From Alphaproteobacteria bacterium (GTDB lineage: Bacteria; Pseudomonadota; Alphaproteobacteria; UBA6615), in NCBI GenBank assembly GCA_039980135.1, contig JBDXCV010000009.1, positions 629,854 through 693,853 of the forward strand: 64,000 bases of DNA. The letters are read 5' to 3'. Positions 44,915-54,319 of the stretch are shown here, piece by piece (positions within the stretch are counted from its first letter, which is position 1; every line of letters begins with the position of its first letter). The position numbers and the translations under genes were made by a program. The notes under the pieces were generated by a model. It made no database searches. It was not told where the DNA came from and saw only the letters and a list, made by a program, of their open reading frames with translations.

Positions 44915-45802
44915 ATGTCGAAACGCATCGGCCTGATCGGCCTCGGTATCATGGGGTCCGCCATCTCGGGCAATTTTCTGAAATCCGGCTACACGGTGAC
45001 GGGGTTCGATCTCGATCCCGCGCGTTGTGACGAACTGACCGGCAAGGGCGGGACGGTCGCGGCATCACCCGCCGCGGTTGCCCAGGCGTCGGATATCGTC
45101 ATCACGTCGCTGCCGACGACACGCGCCCTTGACGCGGTATGCGCCGGCGAAAACGGGATCGCATCCGCCGGCAACAAAGACGTCATCGTCATGGAATGCT
45201 CGACCTTCCCGATCGAAGACAAGCAGCGCAATCATGATGCGCTCGCCGACGCCGGCGTGACCATGCTGGACGCGCCCCTTTCGGGCACCGGCGCACAAGC
45301 GCGCGAGAAGGACCTCGCGGTCTATCTGAGCGGCGACGAAGCGGCGGCGAATATCTGCGCCGAGGTCATCGAGGGTTTCGCGCGCGCCCATTATTACGTT
45401 GGTGCGTTCGGCAACGGCAGCCGGATGAAATATGTCGCCAACCATCTGGTGGCGATCCACAACATTGCCGCCGCCGAAGCGCTGGTCATGGGCATGAAGG
45501 GCGGGCTCGACCCGCAGATGATCTACGACGTGATCTGCGACAGCGCGGGAAACTCGCGCATGTTCGAGGTGCGCGGCCCGATGATGGTGGCCGACGATTA
45601 CACCGATGCAACGATGAAGATCTCCGTCTGGCAGAAGGACATGTCCGTCATCGGCGCCTTCGCGAAATCGCTCGACTGTCCGACGCCGCTGTTCACCACC
45701 TGCTCCGACATCTATGTCGCGGGCATGGCCCAGGGCCGCGCGGAAGAAGACACCGCCGCCGTCTGCGCCGTGCTGGGCGAGATGGCGCGCCTGAAACGCT
45801 AG
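44915..45802 (+). CDS. NAD(P)-dependent oxidoreductase (3-hydroxyisobutyrate / tartronate semialdehyde reductase type)
   Basis: 295 residues, beta-hydroxyacid dehydrogenase family. Rossmann GLIGLGIMGSAISGNFL at residues 6-22, substrate motif LDAPLSGTGAQAREKDLAVYLSG at about 112-134, and the catalytic lysine region GNGSRMKYVANHLVAIHN around residue 170 agree with 3-hydroxyisobutyrate and 2-hydroxy-3-oxopropionate reductases. The gene has its own promoter and ends in a hairpin convergent with the OsmC gene. Confidence 0.9.
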   Translation: MSKRIGLIGLGIMGSAISGNFLKSGYTVTGFDLDPARCDELTGKGGTVAASPAAVAQASDIVITSLPTTRALDAVCAGENGIASAGNKDVIVMECSTFPIEDKQRNHDALADAGVTMLDAPLSGTGAQAREKDLAVYLSGDEAAANICAEVIEGFARAHYYVGAFGNGSRMKYVANHLVAIHNIAAAEALVMGMKGGLDPQMIYDVICDSAGNSRMFEVRGPMMVADDYTDATMKISVWQKDMSVIGAFAKSLDCPTPLFTTCSDIYVAGMAQGRAEEDTAAVCAVLGEMARLKR

Positions 45803-45807
45803 GGTCT

Positions 45808-45828
45808 GGCCGGGCCAAACGCCCGGCC
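45808..45828. terminator. Bidirectional hairpin between convergent genes
   Basis: GGCCGGGC (45808-45815) pairs with GCCCGGCC (45821-45828) over a 5-nt loop in the 39-bp gap between convergent dehydrogenase and OsmC genes. The T-run is poor, so it may work only partly. Confidence 0.55.
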
Positions 45829-45841
45829 GAACCCCACTGCG

Positions 45842-46339
45842 CTACATCGGCTCAACGACCCACTCGATGTGAAGGTCGACACCGGCGTCCCGGATCAGGT
45901 TGCTGACCGGACAGCGCTGCTCGACATTTGCCTTCAGCTTCTCGACCCGCTCGGCGGTCTCGTTGGTGCGGAATGTCTTGGTGACGGTGACTTTCTCGAA
46001 GTAGGGCCGAACCCCCTTCACCCCGCGCGACCCGCGCACATCGATCTCGGCGTCACACACATAGTCCACATCGCCATACTCGAACTCCAGAAGTTCGGCG
46101 ACCATATGGGTGATGGCGGCATCGCAGCCGCACAACCCGCCCATAACCGATTCAACCGGCGTCGGTCCCATGTTGGTGCCACCGCGCTCGGTCGGTTCAT
46201 CGATGACAAACCCGGGGGTATCACGCACCGAGACGACCGTACGCGCACCACCGGCTGGATTCTGACAGACCACGTTCCGGTAGCTGACGATCTTCTTGTT
46301 CGGATCGACTGACGGTTCGAGAAGATTGGAATCACTCAT
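45842..46339 (-). CDS. OsmC family protein
   Basis: 165 residues. The OsmC-type fold with PTPVESVMGGLCGCDAAITHMVAELLEFE and the C-terminal EQRCPVSNLIRDAG provides the two conserved cysteines of thiol-dependent peroxide reductases; a hydroxide/peroxide role is likely. Start ATG 46339 follows GGAG by 6 nt. It is divergent from the enoyl-CoA hydratase gene across 103 bp. Confidence 0.88.
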   Translation of the reverse strand: MSDSNLLEPSVDPNKKIVSYRNVVCQNPAGGARTVVSVRDTPGFVIDEPTERGGTNMGPTPVESVMGGLCGCDAAITHMVAELLEFEYGDVDYVCDAEIDVRGSRGVKGVRPYFEKVTVTKTFRTNETAERVEKLKANVEQRCPVSNLIRDAGVDLHIEWVVEPM

Positions 46340-46442
46340 CGTACGCTCCATTCTGAAATTGGGTGCCGGCCACATTCGACGCGGACATGGCATAATATCG
46401 GCTCTTCGCGCTCATACCATACAAAGACAGCGGAAACGTCCC

Positions 46443-47240
46443 ATGGCCTACACCGAACTCCTGCTCGACGTGCATGACGGCGTCGCGACACTCACATTCA
46501 ACAGGCCCAAGGCGCGCAACGCGCTGGGCGGTGCGCTGCGGGACGAATTCGCCGACGCAGTCCTGCAGCTCGGCGAACGCGCCGGGAAAGACATTTCCGC
46601 CGTCGTCCTGACAGGGACCGGGAAAGCATTCTGCGCCGGGGGCGATCTCCGTGTTCTGCAGGAAATGTCGGCAAAGGGCCCCGACGCGATGCGGGCACGG
46701 ATGCAGGAATCCCATGTCACGCTCGAACGCTGGCTCGATTTGCCTGTCCCGACCATCGCCGCGGTCAACGGGGCTGCGGCCGGTGCGGGGTTTTCTCTCG
46801 CGATCGCCTGCGACTTCGTGTTCGCGGCCGAGAATGCACGCTTCATCATGTCGTTCGGCCGGATCGGCATGGTGCCCGACTGGGGCGCCATGTATCTGCT
46901 GCCGCGCCTGGTCGGCCTGCAGCGCGCCAAGGACCTCGTACTCACGGCCCGGGAACTCAGCGCCGAGGATGCGCGGGCATTCGGGCTGGTGCTGGAGGTT
47001 CTCGCGGGGGACGAACTGCTCGCGCATGCCCAATCCTATGCCGCGAAATTCGCCAACGCCTCACCGGTCGCCATCGGCATTGCCAAGCGCGTGATGGGGG
47101 CGGCCTTCGAATCCGACCGCACAACCGCGCTGGCCGCCGAGGCCGATGCGCAGGCCGAAGCCAATGCCAGCGCCGACCACAAGGCTGCCGTCAAACGGTT
47201 CCTGGCCAAGGAGCCGGCGCTGTTCGACTGGAAGGAATAG
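46443..47240 (+). CDS. Enoyl-CoA hydratase/isomerase family protein
   Basis: 265 residues of the crotonase fold. The oxyanion-hole regions are KARNALGGALR and GKAFCAGGDLRVL; the second is VNGAAAGAGFSLAIACD followed by RFIMSFGRIGMVPDWGAMYLLPRL, where the usual catalytic Glu positions can be compared. It probably hydrates or isomerises an acyl-CoA of fatty-acid or aromatic degradation. It is convergent (2 bp) with the methyltransferase gene. ATG 46443 is the first with a plausible context; the frame is open 49 codons upstream. Confidence 0.9.
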   Translation: MAYTELLLDVHDGVATLTFNRPKARNALGGALRDEFADAVLQLGERAGKDISAVVLTGTGKAFCAGGDLRVLQEMSAKGPDAMRARMQESHVTLERWLDLPVPTIAAVNGAAAGAGFSLAIACDFVFAAENARFIMSFGRIGMVPDWGAMYLLPRLVGLQRAKDLVLTARELSAEDARAFGLVLEVLAGDELLAHAQSYAAKFANASPVAIGIAKRVMGAAFESDRTTALAAEADAQAEANASADHKAAVKRFLAKEPALFDWKE

Positions 47241-47242
47241 CG

Positions 47243-47860
47243 TCAGGTAGCGGACACACGCGCCACAATGTGAAACACATGCCAGTGTTTCGTCTCGCCG
47301 CGCGGGGTGGTGGAATCGTCTTCTTCCTCGACGAAGTGCTCGATGTCGAAACCTGCGAGCAAGGCTTCGACTTGCACGCGGGTGTGGAAGGTCATGCCGT
47401 CTCGCCCCACCCAGCTGTCCCGATCACCATAAAGTTGCCCGGCGAAGCGCCCGCCCGGGCGCAACGACGACGCGATCCGCTGCCACACACGCGCGAAATC
47501 CGTCGGCGTGCACAATGGCAGCGCGAAGCTGCTGTTCACCAGATCACATTCCGACCAGGCCGCATCCTCGAACCGGGCGACCATGCGGGACAGATCGGCA
47601 TCGGGCGGCAGGTCCGGTCGTGCCTTGAGGGCGTCGATGGCGTCCGTCTCGGCATCGATCGCCAGCACCCGCCAACCCCGGCGCAGCATTTCAATCGCGT
47701 CCCGTCCCGAACCCGCCCCGAGATCGACGGCAAACCGCGTCGCATCCGCCGGCGCCGCATCGAACCGGTCGAGCGCAAACATCAATGTCTCGCGCGGCGG
47801 GCGGCCGCCGGTCTTGGCGTAATAGGCGGCCCAATCGCGGTCTTTGGGTTGCGCGCTCAC
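47243..47860 (-). CDS. Class I SAM-dependent methyltransferase
   Basis: 205 residues. SAM motif I is FAVDLGAGSGRDAIEMLRRGWRVLAID and motif II sits in ECDLVNSSFALPL, with SLRPGGRFAGQLYG as post-II. It is last in the operon with the Fe-S and molybdenum subunits, its ATG overlapping the Fe-S stop by 4 nt, so it belongs with that metabolism, either O-methylation of a phenol or modification of a cofactor. Substrate unknown; overall closest in layout to TehB-like small methyltransferases. Confidence 0.88.
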   Translation of the reverse strand: MSAQPKDRDWAAYYAKTGGRPPRETLMFALDRFDAAPADATRFAVDLGAGSGRDAIEMLRRGWRVLAIDAETDAIDALKARPDLPPDADLSRMVARFEDAAWSECDLVNSSFALPLCTPTDFARVWQRIASSLRPGGRFAGQLYGDRDSWVGRDGMTFHTRVQVEALLAGFDIEHFVEEEDDSTTPRGETKHWHVFHIVARVSAT

Positions 47861-48708
47861 CCGCCCAGACGAATTTCGCCCAGATTGACGCTTACCCCCA
47901 ACGTCACGTCACGCTGTTTGGCAGCGTGGTCATCAACAGAAACCTCGATCACATAGCCGCCGCTGTCGGGATCCAGGCGGTCGAACTTGAAATCGCCATA
48001 ACCGTCAGTCGCGGTTTCCGCGACCGGCTGCCCGTCTTGCGACAACACTACCCGTGCACCCTCAACGCAATCGACGACGCCGTCGCGTTCCGCCGAGACG
48101 GTCCCGCCGATGAAGCATTTCGCGTAGCGCCAGAGATTCTTGTAATGCACCCGTGGTTTGGTCTCGAGATCGGGCCGGAGCGGCTCAAGGCCTTCTTCCT
48201 GCGTAACCTTTTCCATCGCGCCATCGTCAACCTTGAGCGAACGCAATGCCCCGGTCGGGCAGACATCGACACAACGCGGTTCGCTCCAGCCCACGTCCAG
48301 CAGGTGGGCATCGAAGATCCAGTGCTGGGGAATTTCCAGCTCTTCGTTCCAGAAGATCGCGCCATAAGGACAGGCCTCGACGATCTGTTTCTGTCCCTTC
48401 GATTTGTCCGGATCGATCACGACGATGCCATCAGCGCGCTTCTTGATCGCGCCGTCTTCCGCCGCCGCGATGCAGGGGGCATCGTCGCAGTGCTGACACA
48501 TGGTCGGCAGATAGGCCACATCGGTCATGGTCCCCTGCCCGCGCTCACGCCGCTTGATATCGATCCAGCGATGGCCGTGCTTGGGCATCTCCGCCGTGTA
48601 GCCGGCGAAGCTGTTACCCACATGTTCGTCCTGCACCGCCAGGGTGCAGTTGTTGCAATTCGTGCAATTGGCAACGTCGACGATCAGGTTCCATTTGGGC
48701 TGGCTCAT
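47857..48708 (-). CDS. Three-cluster Fe-S subunit, transhydroxylase beta-like, with C-terminal beta-barrel domain
   Basis: 283 residues. Cysteine groups are C15-xx-C18-xx-C21, [13 protein letters not shown], a lone CPYGAIFWN and [10 protein letters not shown], enough for three 4Fe-4S clusters as in transhydroxylase and other DMSO-reductase-family partners. Residues about 200-283 form a separate domain ([19 protein letters not shown]...FDRL) of carboxypeptidase-regulatory/transthyretin type; the beta subunit of Pelobacter transhydroxylase also ends in a beta-barrel domain. No Tat signal, so cytoplasmic. It overlaps both neighbours by 4 nt (ATGA-type), which fixes it as the electron-transfer partner of the molybdenum subunit. 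Confidence 0.88.
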   Translation of the reverse strand: MSQPKWNLIVDVANCTNCNNCTLAVQDEHVGNSFAGYTAEMPKHGHRWIDIKRRERGQGTMTDVAYLPTMCQHCDDAPCIAAAEDGAIKKRADGIVVIDPDKSKGQKQIVEACPYGAIFWNEELEIPQHWIFDAHLLDVGWSEPRCVDVCPTGALRSLKVDDGAMEKVTQEEGLEPLRPDLETKPRVHYKNLWRYAKCFIGGTVSAERDGVVDCVEGARVVLSQDGQPVAETATDGYGDFKFDRLDPDSGGYVIEVSVDDHAAKQRDVTLGVSVNLGEIRLGG

Positions 48709-51695
48709 GCCGCACCTCCCACACTCAGGGGTTCGATCCGCTCATATTCGACGACCCCGTCCCAGGGTGCGATCTCGACCATGGCCGTGCTGTTGGCCAT
48801 CGAGTGGGAGTTCTTGATCTGCGAACGCTGCGGCGACAAAAGGTTGAGGCACCCGCCACGATCAACGGACCGGCCGGGCTCTCCCATCGGGTCATACACG
48901 GCGGCGGATTCATATCCGTGGGCGACGCCGGGCTGCAGGCGTTCGGTCAGGAGTGCCGCGCAAAGGACCGCACCGCGATCATTGAAGACCTTCACCAGAT
49001 CACCGGCGGAGATGCCGCGCGCCGCCGCATCCTCCGGGTTGAGACGAAGCACCCAGTAATAGTGACCGTCGATCAGCACCCGGTGATCGGGAATGTCATT
49101 CAGAAAGCTGTCCTTGCCATCGCCATGGCTATGGAAACTGAACCGCGAGTGTGGCGTGAGCAGCTGCAGCGGGTAACGATCACCCAGTCCGTCGGCGTTC
49201 GGCCCCTCCCAGGCAGGTTGATACTTCACGATCGGGGGGCGTTCGGCATCGTCCGGTGCAAACCGTTTCAGGCTCGAACTTTCAAACTCGAACAGCCCCG
49301 ACTGGGTCTGCAGCCCCTCGAGAAACTGCTCGGTATAGTCCCCCGGCAGCGGCATCGCCTCGGGGATATTCTTCTTCTCACCCTCGGCGAACCAGCGATA
49401 GGCGGTCGGCGCGCGCAATTCGGGCGCCTCGGGCGGGACCACGAAATAGCCACGCTCGATGAATTTCTTCCAGGAGATATGCTGCGGCAGGTCGGAGGCA
49501 TCGAACATCCGCTTGACCCAGTCGATGTCGCGCATGCCCTCGGTGTAATAGGCGCCGAGGCCGAGCCGGCAGGCGAGCCGTGAGAAAATCTCATAATCGG
49601 ACTTCGATTCTCCGATCGGCTCGATGCACTTGGCCTGGAATGTGATGATCCGGTTGTTGGTCTGGGAGTGGAAATGCGCGCCGTATCCGCCAGCGTTGGC
49701 CCACTCGCCGATATCGTAGCGCTCCATGCTCGTGCAGGCCGGCAGAATCACGTCGGCGAAACGGGTATCGCCCTCTTCCCAGATCGCCTGGCTGACCACG
49801 AACTCCAGATTGGGTGACCGGTACATCTCCACGAACCGGTTGGAATCGCTCAAGGTGCCCAGGACCGCCGTGCCGTAGCGGTAGAGCATATGTACCGGCG
49901 AATGGCCCTGTTTGGGGTAGCTGATCTTGGTGAACTGACCCTCCATGGAAAGCGCATCCCACAGGAAGCCTTCCGCATGGCCATCGATGATCGCGTCGGG
50001 CAGGCGCAGGCGCGGAATTTTCTGGGTGGACGGGTTCATGGTCGGCAGCTGCGGCATGCGCTGATAGAGCGCGCCGGCCATCGCCGTGTTGTTCAGATCG
50101 CCCGAGATGCCACCCTCGGCGTAGCCGGGGAAATAGAAACTGAAGTCATGCGGCACGCCGAGCTGCAAATTGCTGACATTGATCCCCGGCTTCCCCAGCC
50201 CCTGCATCCCCATGAGACACACCAACGTGCGGGTCCATTGTGTCCCCGTCGCGTTACGCGCCGCACCACCGAACGCGTTGCCCATGCTGCCGGCCGCCAG
50301 GTAGGTGCGCCTGGACGCCCATTTGCGCGCCAGCGCGCGCACATCCTTGGCCGGCACCCCGGTCTCGGCCTCCTGCCATTCCGGGCTCTTCGCGACCCCA
50401 TCCTCGGCCCCGAGGATATAATCGCGCCAGGCCTCGAAGCCCTTGGTCCGGGTCGCGACATAGTCCTTGTCGTAGGTGTCTTCCGTAATCCAGACATGGG
50501 CGATGGCCAGCGCCAGCGCCGGCGAGGTGGTCGGCTTCGGCGCGATCCACTTGCCACCCAGAAACTGTGCGGTGTCGTTGTAGTAGGGATCGATATGGAC
50601 GATATCGATGTCGATATCGCGCAGCCACTGGCGCCGGATCGTGCCCTCCTGGCCACCGTAAACACCGTTGGTGGCCTCCGGGTTGCTCGACCAGAAGACG
50701 ATCATCTCGGCATTCTCGAGGCAATCCTCGATGGTGCCGAAGGGCTCGCCGCCACCGACCCGCAAGCTGCCGCCCCAATGATGCATGGCGCCCCAGTACC
50801 AGCCTTCCCAGCTGTCCGGATTGTGATGCACATCGGTCGTGCCGATGGCATTCATGAAGCGCAGCTTGGCGCTCAGATAGTAGCCGATGTTGCCCCAGTT
50901 GTGATGCGAGCCGTTGCTCGATGCGATGGCCCCCGTGCCATGCTCGCGTTTCATCCGCTTGATCTCGCCCGCGACGATGTCGAGCGCCTCGTCCCAGCTG
51001 ATGCGCTCGTAACCCGACACGCCCCGATTCTGGATATTGCGTTCGCCGTTCGGGTCGAAATCGACCCGCTTCATCGGATAGTGAATCCGGTTGGGCGCGT
51101 TGACCATCGCCTTCCAGTTCATCGCATGGGGAGACAGCATGCCCTTGCGTGGTGGCGTGAACTCTTTACCGCGCGCCTTGATCGTCCAGGTGTCCGCATC
51201 CTGGGCATCGAAGGCGACCGGCGTGGTCCGCAGAATTGCGCCGTCGCGGACATAGACAAACAGCGGCCCACCATTGGTCATGGTGCAGAACCGCGTGGTC
51301 CCGTCTTTCATCTTGCGGCCGAAACGCCAGCCTGCCGAGAGGGCGGCCATCACAGTTTGCGCGAACCACAGCGCGTCGTCATCGGGCCCCTCGAGGCGCA
51401 CCAGGAAATTCTTCAGGGCATCGATCTGTTCGAGCTGATCGATCGGCGGCATCAACAGCTTGGCGCCGATCCTGGCGGTCTTGAATACAAGAGACACCGT
51501 CGGCGCATCATGCAGTCCCGCGCCCGAGCGCACGCGGCCATTTTCAAATATGATGTAGCGGCCGGATTTGCCATCCTCGCTGCGTATCTGGACGACGAGA
51601 TTGCGTTCAAGCAAACGGGCGCGAAACGCCGGATAGCGCCATCGGGATACCCGGAACATCCACGACAGGCCCCATAGAATGATCTTGAACAGCAT
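48705..51695 (-). CDS. Molybdopterin oxidoreductase, pyrogallol transhydroxylase alpha-like, with N-terminal SCP2-like domain
   Basis: 996 residues; transhydroxylase large subunits are about 875. Residues about 20-125 look like an SCP2-type sterol-carrier domain ([21 protein letters not shown]), then the Mo-bisMGD fold begins ([17 protein letters not shown]). No N-terminal Fe-S Cys motif and no Tat signal. Active-site pattern: H264 in SHHNWG, D294-S295 in [10 protein letters not shown] and Y525 in PGYAEGG. From memory, Pelobacter acidigallici transhydroxylase uses His144, Asp174, Ser175 (Mo ligand) and Tyr404, giving offsets of 120, 120, 120 and 121. The C-terminal MopB_CT barrel is intact ([15 protein letters not shown]). 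Molybdenum or tungsten not distinguishable. Partner gene overlaps by 4 nt. Confidence 0.9.
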   Translation of the reverse strand: MLFKIILWGLSWMFRVSRWRYPAFRARLLERNLVVQIRSEDGKSGRYIIFENGRVRSGAGLHDAPTVSLVFKTARIGAKLLMPPIDQLEQIDALKNFLVRLEGPDDDALWFAQTVMAALSAGWRFGRKMKDGTTRFCTMTNGGPLFVYVRDGAILRTTPVAFDAQDADTWTIKARGKEFTPPRKGMLSPHAMNWKAMVNAPNRIHYPMKRVDFDPNGERNIQNRGVSGYERISWDEALDIVAGEIKRMKREHGTGAIASSNGSHHNWGNIGYYLSAKLRFMNAIGTTDVHHNPDSWEGWYWGAMHHWGGSLRVGGGEPFGTIEDCLENAEMIVFWSSNPEATNGVYGGQEGTIRRQWLRDIDIDIVHIDPYYNDTAQFLGGKWIAPKPTTSPALALAIAHVWITEDTYDKDYVATRTKGFEAWRDYILGAEDGVAKSPEWQEAETGVPAKDVRALARKWASRRTYLAAGSMGNAFGGAARNATGTQWTRTLVCLMGMQGLGKPGINVSNLQLGVPHDFSFYFPGYAEGGISGDLNNTAMAGALYQRMPQLPTMNPSTQKIPRLRLPDAIIDGHAEGFLWDALSMEGQFTKISYPKQGHSPVHMLYRYGTAVLGTLSDSNRFVEMYRSPNLEFVVSQAIWEEGDTRFADVILPACTSMERYDIGEWANAGGYGAHFHSQTNNRIITFQAKCIEPIGESKSDYEIFSRLACRLGLGAYYTEGMRDIDWVKRMFDASDLPQHISWKKFIERGYFVVPPEAPELRAPTAYRWFAEGEKKNIPEAMPLPGDYTEQFLEGLQTQSGLFEFESSSLKRFAPDDAERPPIVKYQPAWEGPNADGLGDRYPLQLLTPHSRFSFHSHGDGKDSFLNDIPDHRVLIDGHYYWVLRLNPEDAAARGISAGDLVKVFNDRGAVLCAALLTERLQPGVAHGYESAAVYDPMGEPGRSVDRGGCLNLLSPQRSQIKNSHSMANSTAMVEIAPWDGVVEYERIEPLSVGGAA

Positions 51696-51725
51696 GCGTC
51701 TTCCCCAAACCGTCTGCCGGCGGAA

Positions 51726-52529
51726 TTATTCGGCGGTGTAACCGCCGTCGATGTATAGCGTGTGTCCAGTCACATAGTCGGAGGCCGGCGACAGCAGGTA
51801 AACCAGACCGCCCATCAGGTCATCCGTCTCCGACAGCCGACCGACAGGAACACGCTCCAACATGGCTTCACGGGTGGCCTTGCCGGGGTCCTCATCCGAG
51901 AACATCCACTCCGAAAGCGGCGAACGGAAGACCGTCGGTCCGATCGCATTGATATTGGCATTCTTGCCACCCCACTCGCACGCCAGCGCGCGGACCATGC
52001 CGTCGAGCCCCGCCTTGGAGGCGCAATAGCCGGTATACCCGGTGGGTAACCCGTGACGGCCACGCGTGGACGACACGACAACAACCTTCGAGCGCCCTCG
52101 GTCCGCCGGCTGTTTGGCAAACTGCCGGCCCGCCGCCTGGCACGCCAGCCAGTAGCCGTCCAGATTGGCGGACATTACCTTGCGCCAACTCTCATAGGAT
52201 TGTTCTTCGATATACCCAACATCGTTCATGCCGGTGGCGACGAACATCAGATCGAGCGCGCCGTAGGCTTCGACCGCGGCGGCCACCATATTGGCTGCAT
52301 TCTCTTCGGTATCCGGTAACCCGGTCGCGGTGGCGACCCTGGTGCCGATCGCGCGCAGCTCCTCGGCCTTGGCCTCGACCTTGTCGGGATTGAGGTCTGC
52401 GATCGTGATATCGCAACCCATCTGCGCCAACGCCACCGCGGCCGCGCCGCCGAAGGCGCCGGTTGCGCCCATTACCAGCGCGGACTTCCCCGAAATGTCG
52501 AACATGGAAAGTGGTGAAGGTTGAGCCAA
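51726..52529 (-). CDS. SDR family oxidoreductase
   Basis: 267 residues. The NAD(P) motif is MGATGAFGGAAAVALAQMG and the catalytic triad Ser-Tyr-Lys lies in VVSSTRGRHGLP...YTGYCASKAG; the end NYVTGHTLYIDGG type (here DYVTGHTLYIDGGYTAE) is classical SDR. Start TTG 52529 has GGGGGA 7 nt upstream; ATG 52505 has no ribosome site. It lies 30 bp upstream of the molybdenum subunit in the same operon. Phloroglucinol reductase is itself an SDR protein, so a reductase role after transhydroxylation is possible, but the sequence alone does not prove it. Confidence 0.9.
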   Translation of the reverse strand: MAQPSPLSMFDISGKSALVMGATGAFGGAAAVALAQMGCDITIADLNPDKVEAKAEELRAIGTRVATATGLPDTEENAANMVAAAVEAYGALDLMFVATGMNDVGYIEEQSYESWRKVMSANLDGYWLACQAAGRQFAKQPADRGRSKVVVVSSTRGRHGLPTGYTGYCASKAGLDGMVRALACEWGGKNANINAIGPTVFRSPLSEWMFSDEDPGKATREAMLERVPVGRLSETDDLMGGLVYLLSPASDYVTGHTLYIDGGYTAE

Positions 52530-52595
52530 GATACGGTCCCCCGGGTTGGTCGTTGTCGCTTGTCGACGACCAGACTAGCCGGTTTTATCGCCGGC

Positions 52596-54200
52596 TCACC
52601 AGTGACCAATGAGAATACCCGACTTTCCTGCGCGCACCTTGAATTCCCGCACGAAGGATTCGGGTGCCGTGACCCGATACTTCAACCCGCTCTGCCAGTC
52701 GGCGAGCCGGCGGTGCAGCCGGGTACGCTCTGCCTCATAAGTCGGATCAGCGCCCAGATCCTGCAATTCATCCGGGTCAGATTCGAGGTCAAACAATTGT
52801 GCCCGGTAACCTTCAAAGGCGATGTACTTCCAGCGGCCCTCGCGCACCATGAAGGTACGGCACTGATCGGACGGTCGTTCCAGCGGGTCACGCACGTCCG
52901 AATAGAAAGCATAGTCGAGCTCGCTGAAGACCGCGTCACGCCAATCGTCCGGGTCCTCACCGCGCAGCAACGGCAGGAGCGAACGACCCTCGACGATATT
53001 GTCAGGCACCTCGAGCCCGGCGGCATCAAGGATTGTCGGGACCACGTCTATCGCCTCGGCAAATCGGTTGTCCACCGAACCGCGTGTACGGTCCGCCGCG
53101 GCGTCGGGATCATAGACAATGAGCGGAATGCGCGAAGACTGCTCGTGATACATCTCCTTCTCGCCCATCCAATGATCACCGAGATAGTCGCCGTGATCGC
53201 TGGTGAAGACGATCATCGTGTCGTCGAACCGCCCGGCCTTATCGAGCGCCTCGAACACGCGGCCAAGATGGGTATCGATTTGCGCAATCAACCCCATATA
53301 GGCAGGAATCACGGTCTCGCGCACTTCGTCGCGCTGAAATTCGCGACCTTCCTCGCGGGCCATGAAGGCCTGAATCACTTCATGATCCGTGTCGCGTTCC
53401 TCGGCCGAACGCACCGCCGGCAGGATGTCATCGACGCCATAGAGATTGTGATACGGCGACGAAACGATGTAGGGCCAGTGAGGCTTGATATAACTGAGAT
53501 GCAGGCACCAGGGGTCGTCCCCCTGCTCTGCAATGAACGCAATGGCCCGGTCGGACATGTAGGCCGTCTCGCCGAACGCATCGGGCACGACTGCCGGCAG
53601 CCCGCAATTGCGCATGTTCCAGCCGCTCAGCACATTGCCGTCCGGGTCTGCGGCGGAGTTGGCAAAATCATGCCAGGGATTGTCGCTGTCGAACCCGTTC
53701 GCGCGTAAATAATTCGCGTAGTCGGATTCAATTCGCCCCGCGGCGGCCGGGTGGATGCCGTCGTCGCGCACCACATACTCAAATCCGCCTTTCATGAGAC
53801 CGCGTCCGGCCGCGCTCTCCGGCTCGATGCCCAAACGGGCCATGCCCACCTTGTCTGCGGAGTGATGCGTTTTACCCGCCAACGCGACCTTCATATCGGA
53901 CGGACGGAGCAGATCGCCAAGCATCATTTCCCCGACCGGCAACGGCACAAAGTTCCAGAATGCGCCATGGCTCGCCGCGTAGCGGCCCGTGTAGAAGGAC
54001 ATGCGTGACGGCCCACAGACGGGTGCTTGGACATAGCTTTTCGCGAACCGCACACCGCGCGTGGCCAGCGCATCGATATTCGGCGTTTTCAACGTCGGAT
54101 GGCCCGCGCATGACAGATAATCGGCGCGCAGCTGATCGCACATGATGAACAAGACGTTCCGGACAGTTCCCACCGACACACCCACCGCTTCGAGCCACAT
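52596..54200 (-). CDS. Sulfatase / phosphonate monoester hydrolase
   Basis: 534-residue alkaline-phosphatase-superfamily enzyme. The formylglycine site is C62 in PVCGPSRMSFYTGR (C-x-P-S-R); metal ligands include D22-Q23 (IMCDQLRAD, the DQ form of phosphonate monoester hydrolases and some sulfatases) and FTSDHGDYLGDH. No signal peptide, so it acts in the cytoplasm on an imported sulfate or phosphonate ester, perhaps of a phenol given the neighbours. It is first in the operon and 119 bp from the divergent IclR gene. A GTG a few codons inside could be the true start, since conservation begins at RNVLFIMCDQ. Confidence 0.9.
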   Translation of the reverse strand: MWLEAVGVSVGTVRNVLFIMCDQLRADYLSCAGHPTLKTPNIDALATRGVRFAKSYVQAPVCGPSRMSFYTGRYAASHGAFWNFVPLPVGEMMLGDLLRPSDMKVALAGKTHHSADKVGMARLGIEPESAAGRGLMKGGFEYVVRDDGIHPAAAGRIESDYANYLRANGFDSDNPWHDFANSAADPDGNVLSGWNMRNCGLPAVVPDAFGETAYMSDRAIAFIAEQGDDPWCLHLSYIKPHWPYIVSSPYHNLYGVDDILPAVRSAEERDTDHEVIQAFMAREEGREFQRDEVRETVIPAYMGLIAQIDTHLGRVFEALDKAGRFDDTMIVFTSDHGDYLGDHWMGEKEMYHEQSSRIPLIVYDPDAAADRTRGSVDNRFAEAIDVVPTILDAAGLEVPDNIVEGRSLLPLLRGEDPDDWRDAVFSELDYAFYSDVRDPLERPSDQCRTFMVREGRWKYIAFEGYRAQLFDLESDPDELQDLGADPTYEAERTRLHRRLADWQSGLKYRVTAPESFVREFKVRAGKSGILIGHW

Positions 54201-54247
54201 TCACGTGAACTCTATGCAACCAATGTATGACGACACCTGACATTTCC

Positions 54248-54273
54248 GGAGGTTTTCGCGGAGTGAAACCTCC
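54248..54273. promoter_or_regulatory. 26-bp inverted repeat, candidate operator of the IclR regulator
   Basis: GGAGGTTT (54248-54255) and AAACCTCC (54266-54273) are perfect 8-bp arms separated by 10 bp. It lies between the divergent sulfatase and IclR starts (47 bp from each), the usual place for an IclR-family operator controlling both. The arms read as a hairpin too, but a divergent intergenic location favours an operator. Confidence 0.6.
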
Positions 54274-54319
54274 TGCTAGATTGCGCATCAGAATTATCCA
54301 AATTCCTCGGCGAGGTTAA

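Noticed and set aside
48705-48708. Possible frameshift at the 4-bp overlaps in the Mo operon
   Set aside because: Overlaps of stop and start (ATGA type) are the normal translational coupling and each protein is complete.
51726-52529. Calling the SDR a phloroglucinol reductase outright
   Set aside because: Classic SDR motifs are present but substrate-specific residues cannot be judged without alignment, so only a possibility is stated.
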